A DNA stretch of 12,239 nucleotides, from positions 1-12,239 of the forward strand of contig NZ_CBYB010000033.1 of assembly GCF_000577275.2 (NCBI RefSeq). The letters are read 5' to 3'. This document shows positions 6,680 through 12,239 of this stretch, one piece after another (position 1 is the first letter of the stretch; every line of letters begins with the position of its first letter). This DNA is from Rhizobium favelukesii. GTDB taxonomy: Bacteria > Pseudomonadota > Alphaproteobacteria > Rhizobiales > Rhizobiaceae. A program made the translations under genes and the position numbers. The notes beneath the pieces are model-generated. The model saw only the letters and a program-made list of their open reading frames with translations. It was not told the origin of the DNA and searched no databases.

Positions 6680-6928
6680 ATGACCGATAGAACTCAAAGT
6701 CCTGAACGACTGTTTCAACAGCTGGATGATGCCGTTGCGGAAATCATCGACCGCTTCGCACGCGAGGGGCATGGAACAACGCGTGTCATAGAGACGCTGC
6801 AGGACGTTCTGGCAAAGCGACAGCTCGCCTATGATCGTGACCCTGATCCGACGGATGAACCGATAGAAGAACCTTCCAACGATTGGCCGGCAGCAGATAA
6901 TCCATCAGATAGCGGCGGAGGGTCGTGA
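6680..6928 (+). CDS. Small protein with acidic, proline-containing tail, unknown function (82 aa)
   Basis: Not recognised. Residues ~5-50 look helical (RLFQQLDDAVAEIIDRFA, then TTRVIETLQDVLAKRQLAYD), and the last 30 residues are an acidic, Pro/Asp/Ser/Gly-rich tail that is probably disordered. CAGGAG at 6665-6670 lies 9 nt before ATG 6680, which I take as the start; a TTG at 6674 is less likely. It is the middle gene of the three-gene row; its stop is 2 bp before the ATG of the next gene and overlaps an alternative GTG of that gene. This points to translational coupling. Confidence 0.7.
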   Translation: MTDRTQSPERLFQQLDDAVAEIIDRFAREGHGTTRVIETLQDVLAKRQLAYDRDPDPTDEPIEEPSNDWPAADNPSDSGGGS

Positions 6929-6930
6929 CC

Positions 6931-7197
6931 ATGCACAATATGGCAGACCCTCCGGTCGCCGCGGAGACATTGCGCAGTTTGACCCGAACGCAAGAAGAAG
7001 CACTTCGAGCAATTGCCTTCTTTCGGCGACAGAGGAAAGTGGGCGGCGGTTGGCTCGTGGGTGACAAGCGGCTGTCGGAGAAGCTTGTCGAGCGGCTGGA
7101 AAAGATGGAGCTGGTCGAGGAGAGCTTCATCCGCGGCGAACCGGTGCTGCAGTTGACCATTGTCGGACAGGCGATCAAGACGCAGCTGCTTCAATAA
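6931..7197 (+). CDS. Small winged-helix-like protein of unknown function (88 aa)
   Basis: The family is not recognised. The order of a helix (TRTQEEALRAIAFFRRQRK), a second helical part (DKRLSEKLVERLEKMELVEE), and a C-terminal LQLTIVGQAIKTQL strand-then-helix resembles the end of a winged-helix DNA-binding domain, where the phrase LT..G is frequent; this is a weak structural guess. GGAGGG at 6917-6922 lies 8 nt before ATG 6931, the chosen start; GTG 6925 overlaps the previous stop and is too close to the ribosome site. It ends the three-gene row and is followed by a strong hairpin at 7224-7256. If it binds DNA it could regulate the row. Confidence 0.7.
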   Translation: MHNMADPPVAAETLRSLTRTQEEALRAIAFFRRQRKVGGGWLVGDKRLSEKLVERLEKMELVEESFIRGEPVLQLTIVGQAIKTQLLQ

Positions 7198-7223
7198 TCT
7201 GCGTGCTCCGGCATTGCATCCCG

Positions 7224-7256
7224 TCGGCAAGGCATGCTCTCCCGATGCCTTGCCGA
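7224..7256 (+). terminator. Perfect 12-bp hairpin after the three-gene row
   Basis: TCGGCAAGGCAT and ATGCCTTGCCGA pair without mismatch around a 9-nt loop, 26 bp after the stop at 7197. The stem is stable, but no T-run follows, so it may act as a Rho-assisted or stability hairpin rather than a classical intrinsic terminator. It marks the end of the repair-side operon. Confidence 0.55.
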
Positions 7257-7520
7257 TCCTGCTACATTGTCAGACCGCGAGTGTAAACTGGCCGGATCAA
7301 AGTAGCCGCGTCAGACGGTGATGGTGCCATCATCGATAGAGCAATAGGGCCGCTTTCATCCATAATTTTCGCCGACTGTGACACCGACGGAAGAAAGCGC
7401 TCACTAAGAAGGCTAGATTCCCTTATCAATTCAATTGGATAGCCGACACCACAAAAAAGCGGTTCTCGCCTCCATGTACGTAAGTTATTAATAGCGCTGT
7501 GTGACAGCGAGATTTTCCCT
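7257..7520. other. Non-coding gap before the 499-residue nuclease gene
   Basis: I see no gene here. A compact stem GGTGATGG-TG-CCATCATC lies at 7317-7334. From about 7420 the sequence turns more AT-rich (CAATTCAATTG palindrome near 7430, TTATTAATA at 7486-7494), which probably includes the promoter of the gene at 7521, but no clean -35/-10 pair can be named. The change in base composition suggests a junction between the repair block and transferred DNA. Confidence 0.4.
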
Positions 7521-9020
7521 ATGAGTGATGCGGTTTTGGATTATTTGTCGGCATTTGGCCCCTCGCTTACAAGCGACGTGGCACAATTCCTGATCGACGA
7601 CCACGGTTTGAAACCGGATGCTGCTAGGCAACGGGTCTCGAGAACACGAACCGCAGTCAAGCGTCTCGCGTATATCACCTTCCCCCGAAAGGCCCGCTTC
7701 ATCTATCTGCAGCAGCAGTACGGCTCGCCACAATATTGGGAGAAACTCGTCGAGTCGCTGATCAGAACACGGTCGGCATATGGATTGGCGATCGAGTCGA
7801 TCTTGCAACGTGGCGGGCTTATTCCCGTGAAGCACTTTGCGATCGCCTGTGGTGCTCCGATGATGCAGGCACGGCATTTGTCACCTGATACGATCTTCAA
7901 TCGACTAAAGCAGGCGCAACTTCTGGACAAGGTTCTTGTCAGCGGCATTGGTGAATGCATCGTGTTCAGCCAATACGAGGGCCGTTACGAATTCTTGGCG
8001 CAAGATGTCCGAGCGAGGCTAATTACCGAGTCCGTACTGCTCAAGGCCATCAGTGATTGGAGCAGGAAGCTCGGTCTCGTCAGTTACGAAAAGGTGTCCA
8101 CACGTGACGGCGAGACACTGCCAAGGGTGGGCACGTTTGCGTGGGATCTAACGGCGCCATCTTATCTGAGCTTTCTGACGAAAGGTGACGACGGCAAACA
8201 AAAGCCAGGGTTTCTTGCCTGCGATATTCTTCTTGGCGAAGAGGTCGGCGTCGGAGGGATTCGGCCGTTTCTTCAAAAATGCCATTCGCTGCGTGCACTC
8301 CGTAACGTCGGGCCGACCATCCAGATGTTCGTCGCCGATTCCTATTCGCATGACGCGTTCATGCTTGCCAAGCAGAACGGGATCATAGCGGCGACACCGG
8401 GAAATCTGTTTGGTGATGAAATCGCCGCTGGACTTAAGGAACTGACCAGCGTTCTGCGCCAAGCTGCAACATCTGCCATCGACCCGGCGAGGTTCGACGA
8501 ACTTTTCAGCAGGCTTGGTAAGATCGAAGGCGCGTCCTCGCAACTGCGCGGCACGTTGTTCGAATACCTCGCAGCCGACATAGTCCGTAAAACTATCTCC
8601 TGGGACATCAAGATGAACCGCATCTTCAAGGATGATGCGAACAAGAAACAGGCTGAGGTGGATGTCGTAGCGATCAATGGCAATGCATCAATTCACCTTT
8701 TCGAGTGCAAAGGCTACAGTCCCTATGGCGAAATCCCGGACAGTGAATTCAAGCGATGGTTACAGCACAACGTGCCGACGGCTTTCAGTGCCATCAAAAA
8801 CCATCCGGATTGGAAAAACCTGAAGGTCCACTTTGAGTTCTGGGCGACGGGATCGCTGTCTGCGGAGGCACTAGAAATTTTCGACGTCGCAAAGAAAACG
8901 GTCAAATCGAGCCGATATACGCTCGGCTTGAAACTCGCTCCGGCTATCCTTGCCATGTGCAAGCAGACGAATGACAAGGGCCTGACCACTGCTTTTCAAA
9001 AGCACTACATGAAAGCCTGA
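7521..9020 (+). CDS. Putative PD-(D/E)XK nuclease with winged-helix-like N terminus (499 aa), function unknown
   Basis: No named family is recognised. Residues ~13-65 (SLTSDVAQFLIDDHGLK, AARQRVSRTR, then LAYITFPRKARFIYL) look like a winged-helix domain. The middle (~70-330) has no motif I can name. Residues ~340-400 show the order expected of a restriction-endonuclease fold: helix LRGTLFEYLAADIVRK with E348, then AEVDVVA with D381, then IHLFECKGY with E395 and K397, i.e. E...D...ExK. That predicts a metal-dependent DNA nuclease. The C-terminal ~100 residues contain a WKNLKVHFEFWATG strand, perhaps the end of the nuclease fold. No methylase partner lies nearby, so it is not a standard type II restriction enzyme. 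ATG 7521 has a weak ribosome site. The gene stands alone, upstream of the AbiE pair, in a cluster of conflict-type genes, so a defence role is plausible but unproven. Confidence 0.8.
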   Translation: MSDAVLDYLSAFGPSLTSDVAQFLIDDHGLKPDAARQRVSRTRTAVKRLAYITFPRKARFIYLQQQYGSPQYWEKLVESLIRTRSAYGLAIESILQRGGLIPVKHFAIACGAPMMQARHLSPDTIFNRLKQAQLLDKVLVSGIGECIVFSQYEGRYEFLAQDVRARLITESVLLKAISDWSRKLGLVSYEKVSTRDGETLPRVGTFAWDLTAPSYLSFLTKGDDGKQKPGFLACDILLGEEVGVGGIRPFLQKCHSLRALRNVGPTIQMFVADSYSHDAFMLAKQNGIIAATPGNLFGDEIAAGLKELTSVLRQAATSAIDPARFDELFSRLGKIEGASSQLRGTLFEYLAADIVRKTISWDIKMNRIFKDDANKKQAEVDVVAINGNASIHLFECKGYSPYGEIPDSEFKRWLQHNVPTAFSAIKNHPDWKNLKVHFEFWATGSLSAEALEIFDVAKKTVKSSRYTLGLKLAPAILAMCKQTNDKGLTTAFQKHYMKA

Positions 9021-9023
9021 ATA

Positions 9024-9067
9024 ATCATACTGACCAATATTTAGGTATAAGAATTGGTCAGTATGAT
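9024..9067. repeat. Perfect 15-bp inverted repeat upstream of abiEi (likely operator)
   Basis: ATCATACTGACCAAT (9024-9038) and ATTGGTCAGTATGAT (9053-9067) are exact reverse complements separated by 14 nt. The half-site TGACCAA recurs at 9083. The position upstream of the abiEi promoter matches the operators that AbiEi antitoxins of known systems bind to repress their own operon. As RNA it could also end transcription of the gene that stops at 9020, but no T-run follows. Confidence 0.75.
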
Positions 9068-9075
9068 CAAATCGG

Positions 9076-9112
9076 TTGCCAGTGACCAAAGTTTGTATAT
9101 AATCTTCGGTCA
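9076..9112 (+). promoter_or_regulatory. abiE promoter overlapped by a second operator
   Basis: TTGCCA (9076-9081) and TATAAT (9098-9103) are spaced by 16 nt, a very good sigma-70 type promoter. TGACCAAAG (9083-9091) and CTTCGGTCA (9104-9112) form an inverted repeat with one mismatch that brackets the -10 box, so a repressor bound there would block RNA polymerase. A further AGGTCA lies at 9119-9124, next to the start codon. Confidence 0.7.
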
Positions 9113-9127
9113 GAAGGTAGGTCAGCT

Positions 9128-9868
9128 ATGCCGGATCCCACATCGGACACTCTCGAACGCATTCACCAAAGGATTGCCGGCGCGGCGCCTTCGGGCGTGT
9201 GGTCGCGCGCCGATTTCCTGGATATCGCAACACCGACCGCTGTCGAAAAGGCGCTGCAGCGGCTGACCAATCGCGGTGACATCCGACGCCCTCATCGTGG
9301 TCTCTATGACAAGCCGGGTATCAGCCAGTTGACCGGGAAGATGGTGTTTCCGCCCCGCGCCTCATTCATCGATGCGATCGCACGGCGCGACAAGCTTCGT
9401 GTGTGCGTCGACGGCATGACGGCTGCCAACGATCTTGGCCTGACGACGGCAGTTCCGGCCCGGTCCACGATCTATGCAGATACCTATCCCCGAACCATCG
9501 AAATCGCGGCCAATGCGGGTGACACGCAGGCCACAAAACCGGTCATCTATATTCTGGACTTCAAGCGAATTTCGGCAAAGACCGCTTTCTGGGCAGGCCG
9601 ACCGGCAATGCGAGTGATCCAGGCCCTCCACTGGTTTCGCGATGAGCGGTCCAATCTGGAGACGGTTGTCGATGGTATCGTCCGTTACCTGGCACGAAGC
9701 CCGCACAGGCAGCCGATTGTCGAAGATCTGCGCGAAAACATCAACGCCATCCCTGCCTGGATGTACCAGGCGATAGAAACGATAACACGCGACCCGCGGC
9801 CCCCGGTGGATGAAGACACTCCAACAGGCCACGACGGAAAGGATGAACATGCGCCAGAGCTTCATTGA
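9128..9868 (+). CDS. abiEi: Type IV AbiE antitoxin and autorepressor, AbiEi family (DUF6088-like)
   Basis: The 246-residue protein has an N-terminal winged helix (about 8-62): TLERIHQRIAGAAPSGVWSR, ADFLDIATPTAVEKALQRL, then GDIRRPHRGLYDKP, a pattern typical of the DUF6088/AbiEi family. The C-terminal part corresponds to the toxin-neutralising domain and ends in a Pro/Asp/His-rich tail. In studied AbiE systems this protein represses its own promoter through inverted repeats and counteracts AbiEii without binding it stably, which defines type IV toxin-antitoxins. Here repeats of exactly this sort lie upstream at 9024-9112. ATG 9128 follows AGGTAGG with a short spacer. The last 20 bases overlap the toxin gene, so the two are translationally coupled. 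AbiE systems protect against phages by abortive infection and can stabilise plasmids. Confidence 0.9.
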   Translation: MPDPTSDTLERIHQRIAGAAPSGVWSRADFLDIATPTAVEKALQRLTNRGDIRRPHRGLYDKPGISQLTGKMVFPPRASFIDAIARRDKLRVCVDGMTAANDLGLTTAVPARSTIYADTYPRTIEIAANAGDTQATKPVIYILDFKRISAKTAFWAGRPAMRVIQALHWFRDERSNLETVVDGIVRYLARSPHRQPIVEDLRENINAIPAWMYQAIETITRDPRPPVDEDTPTGHDGKDEHAPELH

Positions 9869-10958
9869 AGTCCTTCGCTCAAGCGCTGACGAGCGGAGAG
9901 CACTATTCTCCGCCGCGGCGTCCGACCTGGAGACGCGGGCCGAGAATATCGAGAAGGATCTCTATGTCTGTTGGGGGCTTGACTTCCTGTTTAACCGGCG
10001 GAGGGACGATGCCATCGGTCTTTATTTTAAGGGCGGTACCAGCCTTAGCAAAGCATATGGCCTGATCCAGCGTTTTTCCGAGGACATCGACATCGGGATC
10101 TACAAGGCTGATCTAAAAGTTCCGCTCGAAGCCGATATCGCAGCGCTCCCCTCGGTCAATCAGCAGCAGAAGGCCCTGGCCGAGCAGGTGGACGAGGCAG
10201 CACGGCATTACATGTCCAAGCCCCTCAAGCATTTGCTCGATGAGGAAATCGCAGCAGTCGAGGAACAGATCGGACAAAAGGGACATTTCTCGCTCGACTT
10301 CGGGTACGATCTTTACCGGAGAAAAGAGGCGCTCGACGTACTGGTTCTGGGATACAGAAGCGTCTTCGACACGAGCGGCGGTTATGTCGAGGCGGCAGTG
10401 CGTATCGAAGGCGGGGCACGCCCGGATCCGGTTCCGGCCGAGAAGCGAGAGATCATTCCATACGTTGCCTCGGAGATGAGAAAGGGCACTGACCTGACGG
10501 TCGGGAATGTCACCACGGTCAAGCCGGAGCGCACTTTTTGGGAAAAAGTTCTGATCCTTCACGCGATGACGGAGATGACGGAAAAACGAAGAATGCAGGA
10601 TAGTCCTGAGCTGAAAGTTCCAGATCTCAATCGATACTCGCGCCACTATTACGATGTTCATCAAATTTGGACGAATCCCGGCTACGGCAGGGCCACTGCA
10701 TCGATGCTTGACCTTGCGGAGGCTTGCCGCCGGCATAAAGAGCTGATGTTTCGCGCACCGGATCATCGATATGATCGAGCGGTCCCAGGAAGTTTTCGGC
10801 TGGTGCCCACCCCCGAGATGCGTAAGAAACTGGGAGCCGACTACGAAAGAATGTCTGCCATGATATTTGAAACGCCACCTGATTTTGCGTCGGTCATGAC
10901 AAGCATTCAGGAGCTGGAAACGCTTCTCAACACTATCGCGGACAACCCCTTGGTTTAA
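9849..10958 (+). CDS. abiEii: Type IV AbiE toxin, AbiEii nucleotidyltransferase
   Basis: A 369-residue nucleotidyltransferase of the AbiEii/AbiGii toxin family (DNA polymerase beta-like fold); related toxins act by transferring nucleotides, for MenT-type members onto tRNA. The four family motifs are present: KGGTSLSKAY (G62-S65), RFSEDIDI with metal-binding D79 and D81, WEKVLILHA (W231-K233), and RHYYDVHQI (R265-D269). All catalytic residues appear intact. The frame is open from ATG 9810, but ATG 9849 has AAAGGA with a 5-nt spacer and overlaps the antitoxin gene by 20 bp, a usual overlap for this pair, so I chose it; ATG 9843 is a close alternative that overlaps its own ribosome site. Expression should depend on the repressed promoter before abiEi. 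Confidence 0.95.
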   Translation: MRQSFIEVLRSSADERRALFSAAASDLETRAENIEKDLYVCWGLDFLFNRRRDDAIGLYFKGGTSLSKAYGLIQRFSEDIDIGIYKADLKVPLEADIAALPSVNQQQKALAEQVDEAARHYMSKPLKHLLDEEIAAVEEQIGQKGHFSLDFGYDLYRRKEALDVLVLGYRSVFDTSGGYVEAAVRIEGGARPDPVPAEKREIIPYVASEMRKGTDLTVGNVTTVKPERTFWEKVLILHAMTEMTEKRRMQDSPELKVPDLNRYSRHYYDVHQIWTNPGYGRATASMLDLAEACRRHKELMFRAPDHRYDRAVPGSFRLVPTPEMRKKLGADYERMSAMIFETPPDFASVMTSIQELETLLNTIADNPLV

Positions 10959-11071
10959 AAAGCAATGCTAAAGCTATACATCGTTCAACAGAGCTCGCGT
11001 CGTGACCGCCATCTGGCTAAGCTCGCGTGTGGGTTAATGAAGGTGGTCACTCGCCGGGAACGGGAGGCAGT

Positions 11072-11518
11072 TTGGAAAACGAAGACGTCCTTTTACCCTT
11101 TGAATTTCATCTTATGGGAACGCCGATTTCCCTCCAGGCTAAATCCACATCAAAGGAGCGCTGGAAAAGTGCAGTCGCGGAGGCCGCAAGACTCCGGGTC
11201 GAAGAAACTGTCGAGTGGGCCTATTTGGAGCCAGAACCGCTTGCTCTCACCATCTACTACTTTCCGACCGCGGCGATGGGCGGGGACGTCGACAATATTG
11301 TCAAGCCGATCATGGATGCTTTGATCGGGGTTGTTTATACAGATGATAAGGCTGTCGAGAGGGTGACCGTGCAAAAATTTGAACCGTCTGTCGACTGGGA
11401 GTTTGCGACCCCGAGTGAACAGCTTACAATTGCTTTGGATACGACAAGCGGGACGGACGGTCCAACGCCAGTCGTTTATGTTCATGTCGCCAACGATTTA
11501 AGTTGGAGGAGACTTTGA
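11072..11518 (+). CDS. RusA-family Holliday junction resolvase (148 aa)
   Basis: RusA enzymes are dimeric, metal-dependent nucleases that cut four-way DNA junctions and are mostly found on phages and prophages. The family core is clear: GDVDNIVKPIMDAL followed by VVYTDDKAVE. D72, D74, K78 and D91 (or D92) align with the catalytic D70, D72, K76 and D91 of E. coli RusA, so it should be active. The N terminus LPFEFHLMGTPISLQAK is the usual first strand. The frame is open from GTG 11027, but that start has no ribosome site; TTG 11072 has GGGAGG 4 nt upstream and yields a typical RusA length, so I chose it with moderate certainty. The stop TGA shares its last base with the ATG of the next gene (TGATG), so the two are coupled. 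No phage structural or replication genes are nearby. Confidence 0.88.
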   Translation: MENEDVLLPFEFHLMGTPISLQAKSTSKERWKSAVAEAARLRVEETVEWAYLEPEPLALTIYYFPTAAMGGDVDNIVKPIMDALIGVVYTDDKAVERVTVQKFEPSVDWEFATPSEQLTIALDTTSGTDGPTPVVYVHVANDLSWRRL

Positions 11519-12171
11519 TGAACCTGAATGCTCAATCCGCGGTCGAGTTCGAGCGGCAGGCGCTCGAAAAGCTGAAATCTCAGTATGAAGAGCAAGGGTT
11601 CGTCTTCTTTGCACACCCGGGACGCGACGATGTTCCCGCATTCCTTGGCTCGTATCGTCCTGATGCGATCGCGCGCAAACCAGGTGTCAACGTCATTATC
11701 GAGGTTAGGCAACGCTCGAACTCCGCCGCCGAACGATCGCTGAATGAGATTCGCCGGCTCGTTGAAGGGCAGCCAGGATGGCAGTTTGTTATCACCTACG
11801 GAGGGAACGACCCTCAAGCGACCGTTGTCATTCCGGCTGCATCCGCAGAAGCGATCCGCGCGCAACTGGACGAAGCCCGTTTACTGGCACAGCAGGGCCA
11901 TCGCCGTGTCGCCTTCGCACTCGGCTGGTTTCTTCTGGAGGCTGCGCTTCATCGACTTCAGAGTGAAGAAGGCAAGCGCCCCCGTGCTCCGGGGACGGTT
12001 GTTGAGACATTGGCGATGCTAGGATATCTCACTCCAGAGACCGAGCGCCAGCTAAGACCTTTGATAGCCTTGCGAAACCGTATCGTCCATGGTGATATTC
12101 AAACGGAGCCGTCCGACGAGGACATGAAGGCTATCTTCAAGGCCTTGGACGAAGCCTTGTCGGAAGATTAG
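11518..12171 (+). CDS. Restriction-endonuclease-fold/HEPN fusion protein (217 aa), partner of the RusA-like gene
   Basis: Two domains are visible. Residues ~1-105 look like a small PD-(D/E)XK fold related to archaeal Holliday-junction-resolvase-like REases: helix AVEFERQALEKLKSQY, then YRPDAIA with D49, then NVIIEVRQR with E62. The usual third residue Lys is Arg64 here. Residues ~120-215 form an all-helical HEPN domain: VAFALGWFLLEAALHRL, TVVETLAMLGYLTPETERQL, and LRNRIVHGD, which holds the Rx4-6H RNase motif (R186, H191). HEPN proteins are common RNA-cutting toxins in defence systems. ATG 11518 is preceded by GGAGGA with a 7-nt spacer; TTG 11503 is less likely. The ATG overlaps the RusA-like stop by one base, so they are made together. 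Whether the pair resolves junctions, attacks phage, or both cannot be told from sequence. Confidence 0.82.
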   Translation: MNLNAQSAVEFERQALEKLKSQYEEQGFVFFAHPGRDDVPAFLGSYRPDAIARKPGVNVIIEVRQRSNSAAERSLNEIRRLVEGQPGWQFVITYGGNDPQATVVIPAASAEAIRAQLDEARLLAQQGHRRVAFALGWFLLEAALHRLQSEEGKRPRAPGTVVETLAMLGYLTPETERQLRPLIALRNRIVHGDIQTEPSDEDMKAIFKALDEALSED

Positions 12172-12239
12172 ATGGTTTTTGCTGGCGATCTCGGCAGCCC
12201 GCATCGGGATCGATCGTTAAGAGATCTCCGATCAAACTG

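Noticed and set aside
6098..6772. 224-residue - strand frame across the xthA end and the first small genes
   Set aside because: It crosses three well-supported + strand features, is Arg/Ser-rich as antisense frames often are, and has no recognisable domain.
9024..9067. Intrinsic terminator of the 499-residue gene
   Set aside because: The stem is strong but the loop is long and no T-run follows; the recurrence of its half-sites over the abiE promoter fits an operator better.
10113..10766. 217-residue - strand frame opposite abiEii
   Set aside because: Antisense to the toxin gene with intact nucleotidyltransferase motifs; no domain seen.
10965..11324. 119-residue + strand frame overlapping the RusA-like gene in another frame
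   Set aside because: The overlapping frame carries the RusA catalytic motif, whereas this one has no recognisable pattern.
1..12239. tRNA or rRNA genes, CRISPR arrays, insertion sequences, integrases or replication origins
   Set aside because: None was seen on either strand: no regularly spaced direct repeats, no transposase-like frames, and no cloverleaf or rRNA-like segments that I could recognise.

Overview
The window looks like an accessory region, plausibly a megaplasmid or chromid, of a rhizobial alphaproteobacterium (Rhizobium, Sinorhizobium, Agrobacterium or Mesorhizobium type). The grounds are a DUF982 protein, a small heat-shock gene under a ROSE-type RNA thermometer, several LigD and Ku paralogues packed together, and GC-rich coding with strong AGGAG ribosome binding sites. 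No search was run, so the taxonomic call is inference.

Positions 1-5173 form a DNA double-strand-break repair (NHEJ) and stress block. A LigD missing its 5' end runs in from the left edge on the + strand and shows the end of the ligase domain followed by a complete polymerase domain. Convergent to it, on the - strand and read right to left, are ku copy 2, ku copy 1, a stand-alone LigD-type ligase, a small heat-shock protein, a DUF982 protein and a small unknown protein. Both ku genes are broken: copy 2 by one in-frame TAA at codon 75, copy 1 by one extra base in a four-T run at codon 107. Undoing either lesion restores a normal-length Ku, so both look recent or are sequence errors. As written, this locus encodes two ligases and no full-length Ku.

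Positions 5174-7197 hold a divergent + strand set: a 58-residue charged protein, an exonuclease III family enzyme (xthA), and three short unknown genes with good ribosome binding sites in a tight row. A 12-bp perfect hairpin at 7224-7256 follows them.

Positions 7521-12171 are a + strand block that looks like a conflict or defence cluster. It contains a 499-residue protein with a winged-helix-like N terminus and a PD-(D/E)XK nuclease core, a type IV AbiE toxin-antitoxin pair (AbiEi-type regulator and AbiEii nucleotidyltransferase), and a translationally coupled pair made of a RusA-family Holliday junction resolvase and a restriction-endonuclease-fold/HEPN fusion. Upstream of abiEi lies a cluster of alternating TGACC half-sites, one pair being a perfect 15-bp inverted repeat and another flanking a clear -10 box. 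This fits the known autorepression by AbiEi. The RusA plus nuclease-HEPN pair and the 499-residue nuclease are the best candidates for undescribed systems.
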